Positions 54,101 to 62,347 of a stretch of DNA of 64,000 nucleotides are shown in pieces. The DNA comes from Paraburkholderia ribeironis. Lineage in GTDB: Bacteria > Pseudomonadota > Gammaproteobacteria > Burkholderiales > Burkholderiaceae. A program made the position numbers and the translations under genes. Numbering within the stretch: the stretch's first letter is position 1; every line of letters begins with the position of its first letter. The DNA lies in contig NZ_CYGX02000017.1 of the NCBI RefSeq assembly GCF_900019265.1, positions 38,107-102,106 of the forward strand, read 5' to 3'. The notes beneath the pieces are model-generated. The model was given only the letters and a program-made list of their open reading frames with translations, made no database searches and was not told the origin of the DNA.

Positions 54101-57100
54101 GCAAGTTCACCATAGGTCCACGTCCGGCCGCTCGCCCGATCGCGAATTGCCACCGCTGTGGGTATCAGGCATGCCACCGCCTCGAATCGGGCTGCGATCG
54201 TTTCGCGCGAGGCCGACAACCGTTGGCGTGACCGCCCTAGGGCAACCAACTCGGCTTGCGCAGTCGCCGTCGTTGTCGACAGGGCCGAAACCGGCGTGTG
54301 CTCATCGGCTTCAGCCAGACTTCCTAGCCAAGTCTGGTAGTGATCAAGGAACCGGTCGATGGTGGCCGCGGCGTAGAGATCGGTGTCGTATTCACACTCC
54401 AGCACCAGTCCTTCGGGGCCGCGCGCTGCCTCGATGATCAGATCGGCTTCCGAGGTGCCATTTTCGATCTGGATCAATGGCGGGATGAAGCGCGCACTCA
54501 GCGTGTCGGACAGTTCCACCGGCTGCGTCCTGCTGTCAAAGGCATGCAGGACGAAGGAAATGGCAAAGAGAGGATTCTGACCTTCGCATCGTATGGGATT
54601 GACCTCGGCGACGAGGCGGTCGAATGGACAATGGCCATGCGTGAAGGCATCGAGAGTCGTCGAGCGCACGGCTGCGAGCAGGTCCGCTACCGACTGTCCC
54701 GGCGACAAAACGGTGCGCAGCGGCAGGAAATTGGTGAAATCTCCGAAAACCGCTTCGGTCTCGGGCGTACGTATCGATAGAGTCGTGCCGATCGTGATAT
54801 CGGCCTGGCCTGTCCATTGATACAAAACCGCCTTCAGCCCGGCCAGCATGCTCATGAACAGGGTTGTGCCGTGGCGTTGACCCACCGCGGCGACTCCGTC
54901 GGCAATCGACGCCGGTATGATCCACGGCCGTCGCGCGCCGCGGTAGCCGCGCTGGCCCGGCCGTGGACGATCGGTGGGCAGCGTGGCTACGGGAGGCGCG
55001 TCGGCCATCTGCTGCTTCCAGTAGGCCAGTGCTGTGGCCAGCGCTGCATCCGTCAGGGTCCTGCGCATCCTGGCCGCATGGTCTGCGTAGGTCGCACCAA
55101 CCGCCGCTGGCAGAGGCTGACGCGTTACTAGGCAGCGGTAAAGGCGCGCCAGTTCGGGCATCAGGATCCCGCCGAGCGACCAGCCGTCCGTGACTATGTG
55201 ATGGAACGTGAGCAACAGGACATGATCGTTCGGCGCCATTTGCACCAGTGTCGCGCGGAAAAGCGGTGCCTCCCTCAAATCGAGCGGAGTCGCGGCCTCG
55301 CGAACGGCGATGTCGTTCAGCGCTGCGTCATTGTCTTCCTGGGCCAGATCGATGCGGTGCAGCGACATCGTTGGGTGCGGCGCGACTCGCAGGATCGGCG
55401 CCCCGTTCCTCGCCGCGAAACTTGTGTGCAGGACTGGATGCCGGTGCATGATCTCGACCAGGCAGCGTTCCAGTGCATCCACGTCCAGCGGGCCGGTCAG
55501 GTGCAACGACGTCGGCAGATTGTAGGCGGGATTGCCGGGCGCCAACTGATCGAGCAGCCATAGCCGCAGTTGGGAAAATGAGAGCGGAATGGGGTCCAGA
55601 GACTCAGGCAATGGCGTCTCGGACCCTGCATGAAGCGTTCTTCCGGAGACCGGCTCGCCTGCGTGGCTGGCGATGGCCGTGACCAGCAGGTCAGCCAGTG
55701 TTGCGATGCTGCCGCCACCCAGTATCTGAGCCAACGGAACACTACACTGAAGTTCCGTCTGAATCTGGTTGACCAGCCGGATTGCCATTAGCGAGTCGAT
55801 TCCGAAGGCAACCAGAGGACGGTCATCGTCGATTCGGACCTGTTCTACCAGCGAGCTGTCGGCGATCCGCGCACGCAGCCAGTCACGCAACAGGCGTTGG
55901 CGAACGGCGGGCTCCACATTACTGAGGCGGCCAGGATCCACCAGCGCGAGCGGTTCCGATTTCGGTGAGGGCTTGATCTGTACGGCGTCCCTGGCAGGCG
56001 TTGCCGGGATCGGGGGAGTGGCGTCTGTACCGAGCCAATAGCGATGGCGCTGGAACGGATAGCTCGGCAGCATCACCCGGCGGCCCCGCTGCACGGCGCC
56101 CCAGACGATCGGCGCGCCCGCCTGCCACAGGCGGCCAACACTATGCAGCATGTCAGCCGTCTCGTCGGCACCGCGCCTGAACGATGTCAGACAGCGTTCG
56201 GCACTTCCCGTGACGGTTGCGGCGGCAAAAGAGAGAAGGGTGACACCGGGGCCGGCTTCGAGAAACCACGCGTCCGGTTCGATTACCGCCGCTCGATCGA
56301 GTGCAGCCTGGAAATTCACGCGGTGCCGCAATTGCTGCTGCCAGTAGCCGGGGGCGATCAAGCTGTCGACGGCGATCAGCTCAGCCGATCTCGCGGTTAG
56401 TACCGGTACGCGGAGCGGCTGGAAGGTGGCCTCAGCGACATGGGACGCAAAGGCGTTGACCGCCTCGTCCATAAGCGCAGTATGGAAGGCGTGTGACACG
56501 GCCAGTTCGTGCCCCGCGATGCCGAGTGCGGCCGCGCGGCGCAGCGCCTCGGCGACGGCACTGATCGGCCCGGCAATCACCGTGCTGTCGGGGGCGTTGC
56601 TGGCGGCAATCTCCAGGCCCCGCGAGGTTCCGAGCAATGTTTCGACAGTGGTGCTGTCTGCAGCGAGGGCGGCCATCCCGCCCGATCCTGGTGCCGCGTG
56701 CATGAGGCGGCTGCGGGCGACCACCAGAGCGAGGCCGTCAGCCAGCGAGAAGCCGCCGGCCACGCAGGCCGCGGCCAACTCGCCGACACTGTGACCGAGA
56801 CAAAGGACCGGCTCCACACCCCAAGCTCGCCATTGGGTGGCAACGGCGACCTCCAGCACGAACATAGCCGGTTGCGTCCAGCGGGTGTCATCGATCGAGC
56901 GCTGCCTATCGGTGCCGAACATCACAGACAGCAGCGACGGTATGCCATGCGGGGCGGCCAGCGCTTCGCCCTGATCCAGCACGTCCCGAATCACCGGGCA
57001 ATGCTCGTAAAGCCCCCGCGCCATCCCCGTAAATTGAGCGCCCTGGCCCGGAAACAGCATGATGACGCGGGGCGCTGATCCTTTGATTGGCCTTTCAGTT

Positions 57101-60100
57101 GACCCATTCGAGCGGGCACTCGCCAAAGCGTTGACAAGTTCGGTGGTATCGCGGCCCCTCACGGCCAAACGGAATGGCAGCGCGGCTCGCGTCGTGGCTG
57201 CGCTGAAGCAGATGTCGGGCGCCGATCCGGCCGGTGCTTCGGCCAGCATCCGGCGATAGCCATCAGCGAGTTCAGCCAGCGCGGCAGGATCGGCCGCCGA
57301 GAGCGGCAGCACCACGGAACTGGAGCGCGTCGCGGCTTCGGGTGGTCGTGCAATGACCGGCTCGACGGATGGATCTACCGCCTCTACGATCACATGGGCA
57401 TTGGTGCCGCTGATGCCGAAAGCGCTGACGCCTGCCAGACGCCGGCCCGGCCAGGACGTCGCAACCGTTGGCAAATACAGGGTGGTCCTGGTCCAGTCGA
57501 ACAAACTGGTCGGCGCTTCGGCATGTAGCTGCGGCGGAATGACGCCGTGATGCAGCGCCTGAATCGCTTTCAGCAATCCTGTCAGGCCCGCCGCAGCTTC
57601 CAGGTGACCGATCAATGCTTTGGCCGAGCCTAGCGCAACCGGTCGAGCCGACTGGCCGAATACCTCGCCTAGTGCGCCAAGCTCGATCGGATCGCCGAGC
57701 GCAGTACCGGTCCCGTGAGCCTCGATGTAGCCGATCTCGTCGGCACGAGCATTGGCGTCTGCAAGCGCTCGTTGAACCACCTCGACCTGGGCTTCGCGTG
57801 AGGGCGCGGTCAGTCCGTTAGAGCGGCCGTCGTGATTGATCGCAGTACCGCGTATGACGGCCAGTATCCGATCGCCATCGGATCGCGCGCGATCTAGCGG
57901 CTTGAGCACCAGGATACCGCCTCCCTCGCCGCGCACGTAGCCATCCGCCGCCTCGGCGAAGGGGCGGCACCGCCCGGTGGGACTGAGCATGCGCGCCTGG
58001 CAGAAGTTCTGATAAGCGTCCGGGGTAAGGATCAGATTGACCGCCCCAGCAAGCGCCAACTCGGCTTCGCCGTCTCGCAACGCCTTGCACGCCAGGTGCA
58101 CGGCAACCAACCCCGAAGAACAGGCGGTATCGACGACCATGGCGGGACCGCGCGTGCCAAATGCGTAGGCGATGCGTCCGGCGGCGACACTGGGGGCGCC
58201 GCCGGTGGCTGTCCAGGGAGCCGGCGTCCCTGTTTGCATCAGCAATTTCTGATAATCGGCCGAACTCATTCCAAGGTAGACCCCCGCAGGCGTACCCGCG
58301 AGGCTTGTCGGAGCGATGCCGGCATTTTCAAGTGCTTCCCATGCCATTTCCAGCAGCAACCGCTGCTGCGGATCCATCGCGACTGCCTCGCGTCCCGCGA
58401 TGCCGAAAAGGCCCGCATCGAAGCGGTCGACTTCGGGCAAGAAGGCACCTTTGTCCGTGTAGATCCGCCCGGGCTGCAACGTGGAGATGTCGTCGAGCTT
58501 TTGCAGGTAAGCGCTGCTGTCGAAGCGCTCGCGCGGAACCTCGGAAAAACATCCGGCGGAGGCGAGACACAGATTCCAGAATTCCTCGGCAGTACTGGCG
58601 CCAAGCACGCGGCATGCCATGCCGACAACGGCGATGTCCGTCAGCGGCGGGCGTCCGCGTTTGGCGACCGGAGGCCGGAATGTGTCGGTACGGGTAATCG
58701 CCTCCACCAGCGCACCCAGTGTCGGATGATCGTAAAGCAGCGTTGCTGGAAGATCGCGGCCGAGCAGGTGTTCAAGTTCACCGGACAGCGCCACGGCGCC
58801 GCGCGAGTCGATACCAAAGTCGGCAAAACACGCTTCGTCGGTAACGAGGTCAGCGTGAATGCCCGTGCGGCGTGCGATGGTGTCAACGAGCCGTCGACGG
58901 ATCTCCACGGCATCTTTGCTCCGGCCAGAAGGGCCCGTTGCGTCGAGCCGGCTCGGTACCGGCGCTTGCCATCGCGTCAGTTCCACCAGCGTGCCATCGA
59001 GGAAACGCTGCCGGCACAAATTGCGTTCGACCTTGCCGCTGGTGGTGACAGGCATTGTGTGCGGGGGCAGGAGTACGAGGGTGTCCAGAGTGAGACCGTG
59101 CAAATCGGCGACCGCTGCGACAGCGTCTCGGGCGATCGCGGATGCCTTCGGCACAATGGGCCCCGCCGCCACTTCGTGCAGGACGACCAGTCTCTCCTCG
59201 CCATCGCGCTCGATGGAGAAGGCTGCGGCTGCATTGGGGCGCAGGTTCGTGTGGACAGAGCCCACCGTAAGCTCGATCTCCTGCGGGTAGTGGTTTTGCC
59301 CGGCGACGATAATCAGTTCCTTGAGTCGCCCCGTCATGTAGAGATGGCCGTCATGCAGAAAACCTAAGTCGCCGGTTCGCAGGAATGGACCCTCGCCCGT
59401 GGATAGATGCGCCTGAAAGGTGTCTTTCGTTTTCTGAGGTGACGCGTAATAGCCGATCGCGAGCGATGGCCCGGCCAGCCAGATCTCACCGACCCGGCCG
59501 GCCGGCACCGATTGCCGGGAATGCGGATCGGCAATGGTGAGGTGCAGCGAAGATGTCGGGCGACCACAGCTTGCTAGATCGATGCTGGTACCAGGCGCTA
59601 TCGCCGGCTCGACTCTGCCCTTGGTGAGGGCGGCGCGATCGACACTGAGGGTGATCGGCCTCGAATCGGTGTCGTGCCGCCCGGTTGCCACCAGAACGGC
59701 CTCGGCCAGCCCGTAGGCCGGCGCAAATGCTTTGCGTTGGAAACCCGCCACGGCAAAGTGGCGAGCGAAAGCGTCGATCGTAGATGGCCGGATCGTCTCC
59801 GCGCCCGTCTGGGCGATACGCCAGCCGGACAAATCGAGCGATTGCAGCGATTCGGGTGGGATCCTGCGTACACATAGATCGTACGCAAAGTTCGGACCAC
59901 CCGAGAGATAGGCGCGATGGCGCGAAATTGCCGACAACCATCGTAGTGGGCGTTGCAGAAAGGACGGCGGCGCCATCAAGTGGCAGCAATGGCCGTTGAT
60001 TACCGGCATGACAACGCCGTCGGTTAACCCCCAATCGTGGGAGTGAGGCAACCACACCACGGATGCACTATCGGCCGGCATCGGAAAAACTTCCGCATGA

Positions 60101-60759
60101 CCGGATGCTTGCGCCATGATGTTGCCGTGGGTAACCATCGCCGCTTTGGGCGTACCGGTCGAGCCAGAGGTGAACTGCAAGTAGGCTAAGGTTTCCGCCG
60201 CAATTGCGGGGCGCCGCCACGCGGCCGCCAGTTCGATACTGACTTCATCGACGGCAAACCAGGGTAGAGCCGCCAGTTCGGGCAGGGCGGCATTCAATCT
60301 GGATTCCTTATCACGTAAGGATGATGTCGTGAGTACCGCGCTCGGGGCCGCAATCCGCAGAATCTCGCGGCTGCGCGAAAGCCGCAGTGCTGTACGTTCC
60401 GGCCGGCCTGGCCGCAACTGCGGGATCGGTATCGGGACTGCGGTCAATCCGGCGTAGAGGCAACCGTAATATGCGGCATGGAAGGTCAGTCCCGCCGGAA
60501 AGAGCAGTACAACGCGACCGGCCACGCCAGCTTGTTTCAGGCAGGTTGCAATGGCACGGGCCTGCTGGTTAAGCATGCCGATGCTTAGTTCGTGGCCTGC
60601 CGCGTCGTCTGTGGCCATGAAATTAAACGCGAGCCGCTCGCCATCGGTAGCCGAACGCGCGCACAAAACATCGACAATTGTTGTATCCAGCCTCACATGC
60701 GTAGGGTTACCTGTGCTATGCAAAGAACCCCCTTTAATGTCCGTTATGGAGCCGATCAA
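51175..60759 (-). CDS. Loading hybrid FAAL-ACP-KS-AT-ACP-C-A(Thr-like)-NMT-PCP
   Basis: 3,194 residues; first synthetase. Fatty acyl-AMP ligase (about 20-605: LQFTSGSTGTPKAAMVTHG, GGPNFAYDLC, GRLKELII) activates a fatty acid and loads ACP1 (FGIDSRGAV, about 650). KS at about 707-1127 (DTACSSGLVAVH, EAHGTGT, KALIGHLEAAAG), AT at about 1150-1575 (GHSVGE, SHAFHTAL, malonyl type) and ACP2 (FGIDSLMAI, about 1655) add an unreduced C2 unit. Condensation (HHIVTDGWS, about 1853) and adenylation (YTSGSTGQPKG, about 2336; NMYGITETTVH, about 2478) follow; pocket DFWS-x-GMV(H) is one residue off the Thr code. N-methyltransferase at about 2640-3040 (VLEMGCGTGM); PCP FFDLGGHSLAA (about 3135). The TTG start at 60759 is weak; TTG 60723 after AAAGGGGG is a good alternative. 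Confidence 0.93.
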   Translation of the reverse strand: MIGSITDIKGGSLHSTGNPTHVRLDTTIVDVLCARSATDGERLAFNFMATDDAAGHELSIGMLNQQARAIATCLKQAGVAGRVVLLFPAGLTFHAAYYGCLYAGLTAVPIPIPQLRPGRPERTALRLSRSREILRIAAPSAVLTTSSLRDKESRLNAALPELAALPWFAVDEVSIELAAAWRRPAIAAETLAYLQFTSGSTGTPKAAMVTHGNIMAQASGHAEVFPMPADSASVVWLPHSHDWGLTDGVVMPVINGHCCHLMAPPSFLQRPLRWLSAISRHRAYLSGGPNFAYDLCVRRIPPESLQSLDLSGWRIAQTGAETIRPSTIDAFARHFAVAGFQRKAFAPAYGLAEAVLVATGRHDTDSRPITLSVDRAALTKGRVEPAIAPGTSIDLASCGRPTSSLHLTIADPHSRQSVPAGRVGEIWLAGPSLAIGYYASPQKTKDTFQAHLSTGEGPFLRTGDLGFLHDGHLYMTGRLKELIIVAGQNHYPQEIELTVGSVHTNLRPNAAAAFSIERDGEERLVVLHEVAAGPIVPKASAIARDAVAAVADLHGLTLDTLVLLPPHTMPVTTSGKVERNLCRQRFLDGTLVELTRWQAPVPSRLDATGPSGRSKDAVEIRRRLVDTIARRTGIHADLVTDEACFADFGIDSRGAVALSGELEHLLGRDLPATLLYDHPTLGALVEAITRTDTFRPPVAKRGRPPLTDIAVVGMACRVLGASTAEEFWNLCLASAGCFSEVPRERFDSSAYLQKLDDISTLQPGRIYTDKGAFLPEVDRFDAGLFGIAGREAVAMDPQQRLLLEMAWEALENAGIAPTSLAGTPAGVYLGMSSADYQKLLMQTGTPAPWTATGGAPSVAAGRIAYAFGTRGPAMVVDTACSSGLVAVHLACKALRDGEAELALAGAVNLILTPDAYQNFCQARMLSPTGRCRPFAEAADGYVRGEGGGILVLKPLDRARSDGDRILAVIRGTAINHDGRSNGLTAPSREAQVEVVQRALADANARADEIGYIEAHGTGTALGDPIELGALGEVFGQSARPVALGSAKALIGHLEAAAGLTGLLKAIQALHHGVIPPQLHAEAPTSLFDWTRTTLYLPTVATSWPGRRLAGVSAFGISGTNAHVIVEAVDPSVEPVIARPPEAATRSSSVVLPLSAADPAALAELADGYRRMLAEAPAGSAPDICFSAATTRAALPFRLAVRGRDTTELVNALASARSNGSTERPIKGSAPRVIMLFPGQGAQFTGMARGLYEHCPVIRDVLDQGEALAAPHGIPSLLSVMFGTDRQRSIDDTRWTQPAMFVLEVAVATQWRAWGVEPVLCLGHSVGELAAACVAGGFSLADGLALVVARSRLMHAAPGSGGMAALAADSTTVETLLGTSRGLEIAASNAPDSTVIAGPISAVAEALRRAAALGIAGHELAVSHAFHTALMDEAVNAFASHVAEATFQPLRVPVLTARSAELIAVDSLIAPGYWQQQLRHRVNFQAALDRAAVIEPDAWFLEAGPGVTLLSFAAATVTGSAERCLTSFRRGADETADMLHSVGRLWQAGAPIVWGAVQRGRRVMLPSYPFQRHRYWLGTDATPPIPATPARDAVQIKPSPKSEPLALVDPGRLSNVEPAVRQRLLRDWLRARIADSSLVEQVRIDDDRPLVAFGIDSLMAIRLVNQIQTELQCSVPLAQILGGGSIATLADLLVTAIASHAGEPVSGRTLHAGSETPLPESLDPIPLSFSQLRLWLLDQLAPGNPAYNLPTSLHLTGPLDVDALERCLVEIMHRHPVLHTSFAARNGAPILRVAPHPTMSLHRIDLAQEDNDAALNDIAVREAATPLDLREAPLFRATLVQMAPNDHVLLLTFHHIVTDGWSLGGILMPELARLYRCLVTRQPLPAAVGATYADHAARMRRTLTDAALATALAYWKQQMADAPPVATLPTDRPRPGQRGYRGARRPWIIPASIADGVAAVGQRHGTTLFMSMLAGLKAVLYQWTGQADITIGTTLSIRTPETEAVFGDFTNFLPLRTVLSPGQSVADLLAAVRSTTLDAFTHGHCPFDRLVAEVNPIRCEGQNPLFAISFVLHAFDSRTQPVELSDTLSARFIPPLIQIENGTSEADLIIEAARGPEGLVLECEYDTDLYAAATIDRFLDHYQTWLGSLAEADEHTPVSALSTTTATAQAELVALGRSRQRLSASRETIAARFEAVACLIPTAVAIRDRASGRTWTYGELAQHAEALAYRLKARGIRLEHRVGLYLPRSGALVAAMLAVLKAGAAYLPFDTDWPLARVAAVASDARVELILHETGHAPDLPQRLLAVSFDAAADTGNFTAEPLPEFSPESAAYVIYTSGSTGQPKGVVVSHSNVLRLFDTTAPNFAFGREDVWLQFHSPAFDFSVWEIWGALLHGGQLVVIPALTARDPDEIEALMHTEGITVFSQTPSAFRAFLRSHLPRRHSLERLRLVIFGGEALDPSMLKDWFAFYGDRRPSLVNMYGITETTVHNTICQLKQADRAARSIIGQPLADRDLYLLDRHMQLVPIGAIGEIYVGGGGIARGYLGRAALTAQRFLPDPFSGLAGARLYRSGDLARRLPGGELEYLGRGDQQVKVRGHRIEPDEISKVLGDHQAVAECLVKALDEGNEKALVAYVVPTKHATSPTVERHADVVERWRDVFDETYALGTGAADTFNLSGWNSSYDGLPIPEHEMREWLEYSVATLRELRPRRVLEMGCGTGMLLLRLAPDCEHYIGMDISAAALRHVDEALARRPAMHARVSLLQGAADNFDAVAPGSVDTIVLNSVVQLFPGIDYLERVIARALAVVAPGGTVFIGDVRSHALLAAFHLSVLLHRGGQKMDDLAEQVDARCRADKELTVDPSYFHGLRTRHPGLGPVEIRLKRTRADNEMSLFRFDVVLHRTEAGTNALACDWFAAPSGLEDLRDLLVSRTAPFGLRDIPNKRIAALAATLDLRRHAHPSTHAPGTTIEMHPAELTHLAEQLGWRVRLQWNAADHRDGRFDALFVTGRPGDGRGVAEAAAFGMSTVLPKDWHALANIPDHGLRYPQLASELRQHIAARLPSYMVPKAVVILDELPLTANGKLDAGRLPLPGRRRANEETFVAPRDALDQAIATAWTEVLGIDRISINDNFFDLGGHSLAATQLVSRLRSTLAVDVSLRLIFLKPTIADQHASILEKLTEDARDSAGIDPVALKLA

Positions 60760-60841
60760 ATACAGGATTTTCTGCGGACAAGCTCAACATCAAGCCTGCA
60801 TCCGAGCCCCTACAGACACTTGCTGGTAGGGAAACCACGCG

Positions 60842-60870
60842 CGTAGGCGGATAGATGAGATCCGCCTACG
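60842..60870. terminator. Perfect 11-bp hairpin between the small leader gene and the first synthetase
   Basis: CGTAGGCGGAT (60842-60852) pairs exactly with ATCCGCCTACG (60860-60870) around a 7-nt loop. On the minus strand it follows the small gene's stop (60886-60888) by about 15 nt and precedes the synthetase start by about 80 nt. No U-tract follows, so it is not a standard terminator. It could partly attenuate read-through, stabilise the upstream mRNA or be a processing site. Confidence 0.5.
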
Positions 60871-60885
60871 TTCAGAAACCCGGTA

Positions 60886-61221
60886 TTAGTGCCCGTCTTG
60901 CGAGAGAAGAAGAATCCGGCTTTCCCAGTGCTTGAAAGACTGCGCCCATTTCGCGAGAGCGGTTGCTCCAGCCTTCTGATCGCCGAGGTTCTGAAAGACA
61001 AGGTCTGGCGTGTGAACCCAGTTATCCATTTCACCGAGACTATCAAGCGGGATACGGATAAATGCCTTCTCGCCGTTGCCGACATAAGTCGTGTAGATTT
61101 CCGGAGCGGGTCGGCCACCTTTCTGGAATGAATCGAGCACAACTTTGAGCCCCTCAGACCACTGTGCGCCCAACTCGGTTTTCACGTCAAACTCAAGCTG
61201 ATAAATATACTTAGAAGACAT
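60886..61221 (-). CDS. Unknown 111-residue protein at the head of the NRPS-PKS cluster
   Basis: The ATG at 61221 is preceded by GGAGAAG at a good distance, and the region upstream is AT-rich with a candidate promoter, so the gene is probably real. The protein is soluble, starts MSSKYIYQLEFDVKTELGAQ and has a mixed alpha-beta pattern: N-terminal strand, helix WSEGLKVVLDSFQ, strands EIYTTYVG and KAFIRIPL, then helical WVHTPDLVFQNLG and ALAKWAQSFKHWES. There is no catalytic motif I recognise; a dimeric alpha-beta (ferredoxin-like) fold is possible. It is first in line with the cluster and may be a tailoring, resistance or regulatory protein, but nothing in the sequence decides. Confidence 0.65.
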   Translation of the reverse strand: MSSKYIYQLEFDVKTELGAQWSEGLKVVLDSFQKGGRPAPEIYTTYVGNGEKAFIRIPLDSLGEMDNWVHTPDLVFQNLGDQKAGATALAKWAQSFKHWESRILLLSQDGH

Positions 61222-61255
61222 TTTTCACTTCTCCACTTTAAAGTTAAATTAAAAT

Positions 61256-61284
61256 CATTCCGACCACAAATGTCCGCCGGAATG
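61256..61284. promoter_or_regulatory. Inverted repeat in the cluster leader
   Basis: CATTCCG (61256-61262) and CGGAATG (61278-61284) form an exact 7-bp inverted repeat with a 15-bp spacer, about 35-60 bp before the small leader gene. It could be an operator for a dimeric regulator or a leader hairpin. Confidence 0.35.
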
Positions 61285-61422
61285 ACGTCAATACAACCAC
61301 TTCATTGCACAAACTATTAAATGCACGACAAATGGCTTGCCCTCAACGATTCGCATGCCTTGAACTTAACAAGTCAGTTGCGATGATGTGACGCATTGCC
61401 CGGCAAATATATAAACAAAAAC

Positions 61423-61451
61423 TATATATTCAGTAAATCTATAATTTTCAA
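61423..61451 (-). promoter_or_regulatory. Candidate sigma-70 promoter of the NRPS-PKS operon
   Basis: On the minus strand TTGAAA (61451-61446) and TATATA (61428-61423) are separated by exactly 17 bp in an AT-rich patch that contrasts with the GC-rich genes. It would give a leader of about 190 nt before the small gene. An IS element ends 38 bp upstream of the -35 box and may have altered upstream control. Confidence 0.45.
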
Positions 61452-61488
61452 CAGCATCTCCGCTATTCGCACACTGAATATCGAACTT

Positions 61489-62347
61489 AGAGCGTGTTAG
61501 GCACTTGCTGCCAAACCTGGTAACCTGGCGGAATGAGCAAACGCCGGCCCTACCCAACGGATGTATCGGATGAAGAATGGCACTTCGCCGCGCCGTATTT
61601 GACCTTGATGAACAAAGGCGCACCGCAGCGTCGATACGAACTGCGCGAGATGTTCAACGCGCTGCGCTGGATCGTGCGCGCGGGTGCACCCTGGCGTCTG
61701 TTGCCCAATGACTTCCCGCCGTGGGGGATGGTCTATCAGCAAACGTAACGCTGGATTCAGGCGGGTTGTTTCGAGGCCATGGTCAGTGATCTGCGTTCGA
61801 TCATACGAGTCGCACAGGGGCGCCAGGGGCAGCCCAGCGCGGTGATTCTCGATGGGCGCACACTGCAGTCGACGTGCGAGAGCGGGCCGCGAGCCGGTTA
61901 TGACGGTTACAAGCGCAAACAGGGCAGCAAGGTCCATATGGCCGTCGATACTCTGGGGCAGTTGCTTGCTGTGCACGTGACGCCAGCCAATGAACAGGAG
62001 CGCGCACAGGTCGGCGAGCTTGCGCGTCAGGTCCAGCAGGTCACCGGCCAGACGGTGAAAGTCGCGTTTGTCGATCAGGGATATACCGGCCAGGAACCTG
62101 CGCAAGCCGCGCTGGACGAGGGAATTGAGCTTCAGGTGATCATATTGGCGCAAGCGAAAAAGGGCTTTGTCCTGTTGCCGCGTCGCTGGGTTGTAGAGCG
62201 CAGCTTCGGCTGGCTGAATCGCTTTCGTCGACTCGCGCGCGATTACGAGCGCTTGCCAGAGACACTTGCCGGGCTTCATTTCGTCATCTTTGCAGTTCTG
62301 ATGCTCGTCCATTTCGGAAACCTCACCAAAAGTGCCTAACACGCTCT
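61489..62347 (+). mobile_element. IS5-family insertion sequence A
   Basis: Perfect 17-bp terminal inverted repeats, AGAGCGTGTTAGGCACT at 61489-61505 and its complement at 62331-62347, enclose one transposase gene. The length of 859 bp is typical of small IS5-family elements. The right end abuts insertion sequence B directly. Confidence 0.85.
61533..62339 (+). pseudogene. IS5-family transposase interrupted by an in-frame stop
   Basis: The frame starts MSKRRPYPTDVSDEEWHFAA and runs to WGMVYQQT, then meets TAA at 61746-61748. The same frame continues [17 protein letters not shown] without a shift to the natural stop, so a single nonsense change (a CAA to TAA change would suffice) breaks the gene. 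The DDE core is in the second part: [10 protein letters not shown] (Asp), [10 protein letters not shown] (Asp) and [13 protein letters not shown] (Glu). A start at ATG 61779 would lack the N-terminal DNA-binding domain. The element is therefore probably immobile unless helped in trans. Confidence 0.85.

Noticed and set aside
58096..59367. 423-codon plus-strand frame
   Set aside because: Antisense to the KS and FAAL regions with conserved motifs on the minus strand; no ribosome-binding site or domain.
60842..60870. Strict rho-independent terminator
   Set aside because: The stem is strong but no U-tract follows on either strand, so it is recorded as a hairpin of uncertain effect.
61497..62342. 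281-codon minus-strand frame across IS A
   Set aside because: Exact antisense of the IS5 transposase, whose DDE motifs are on the plus strand.
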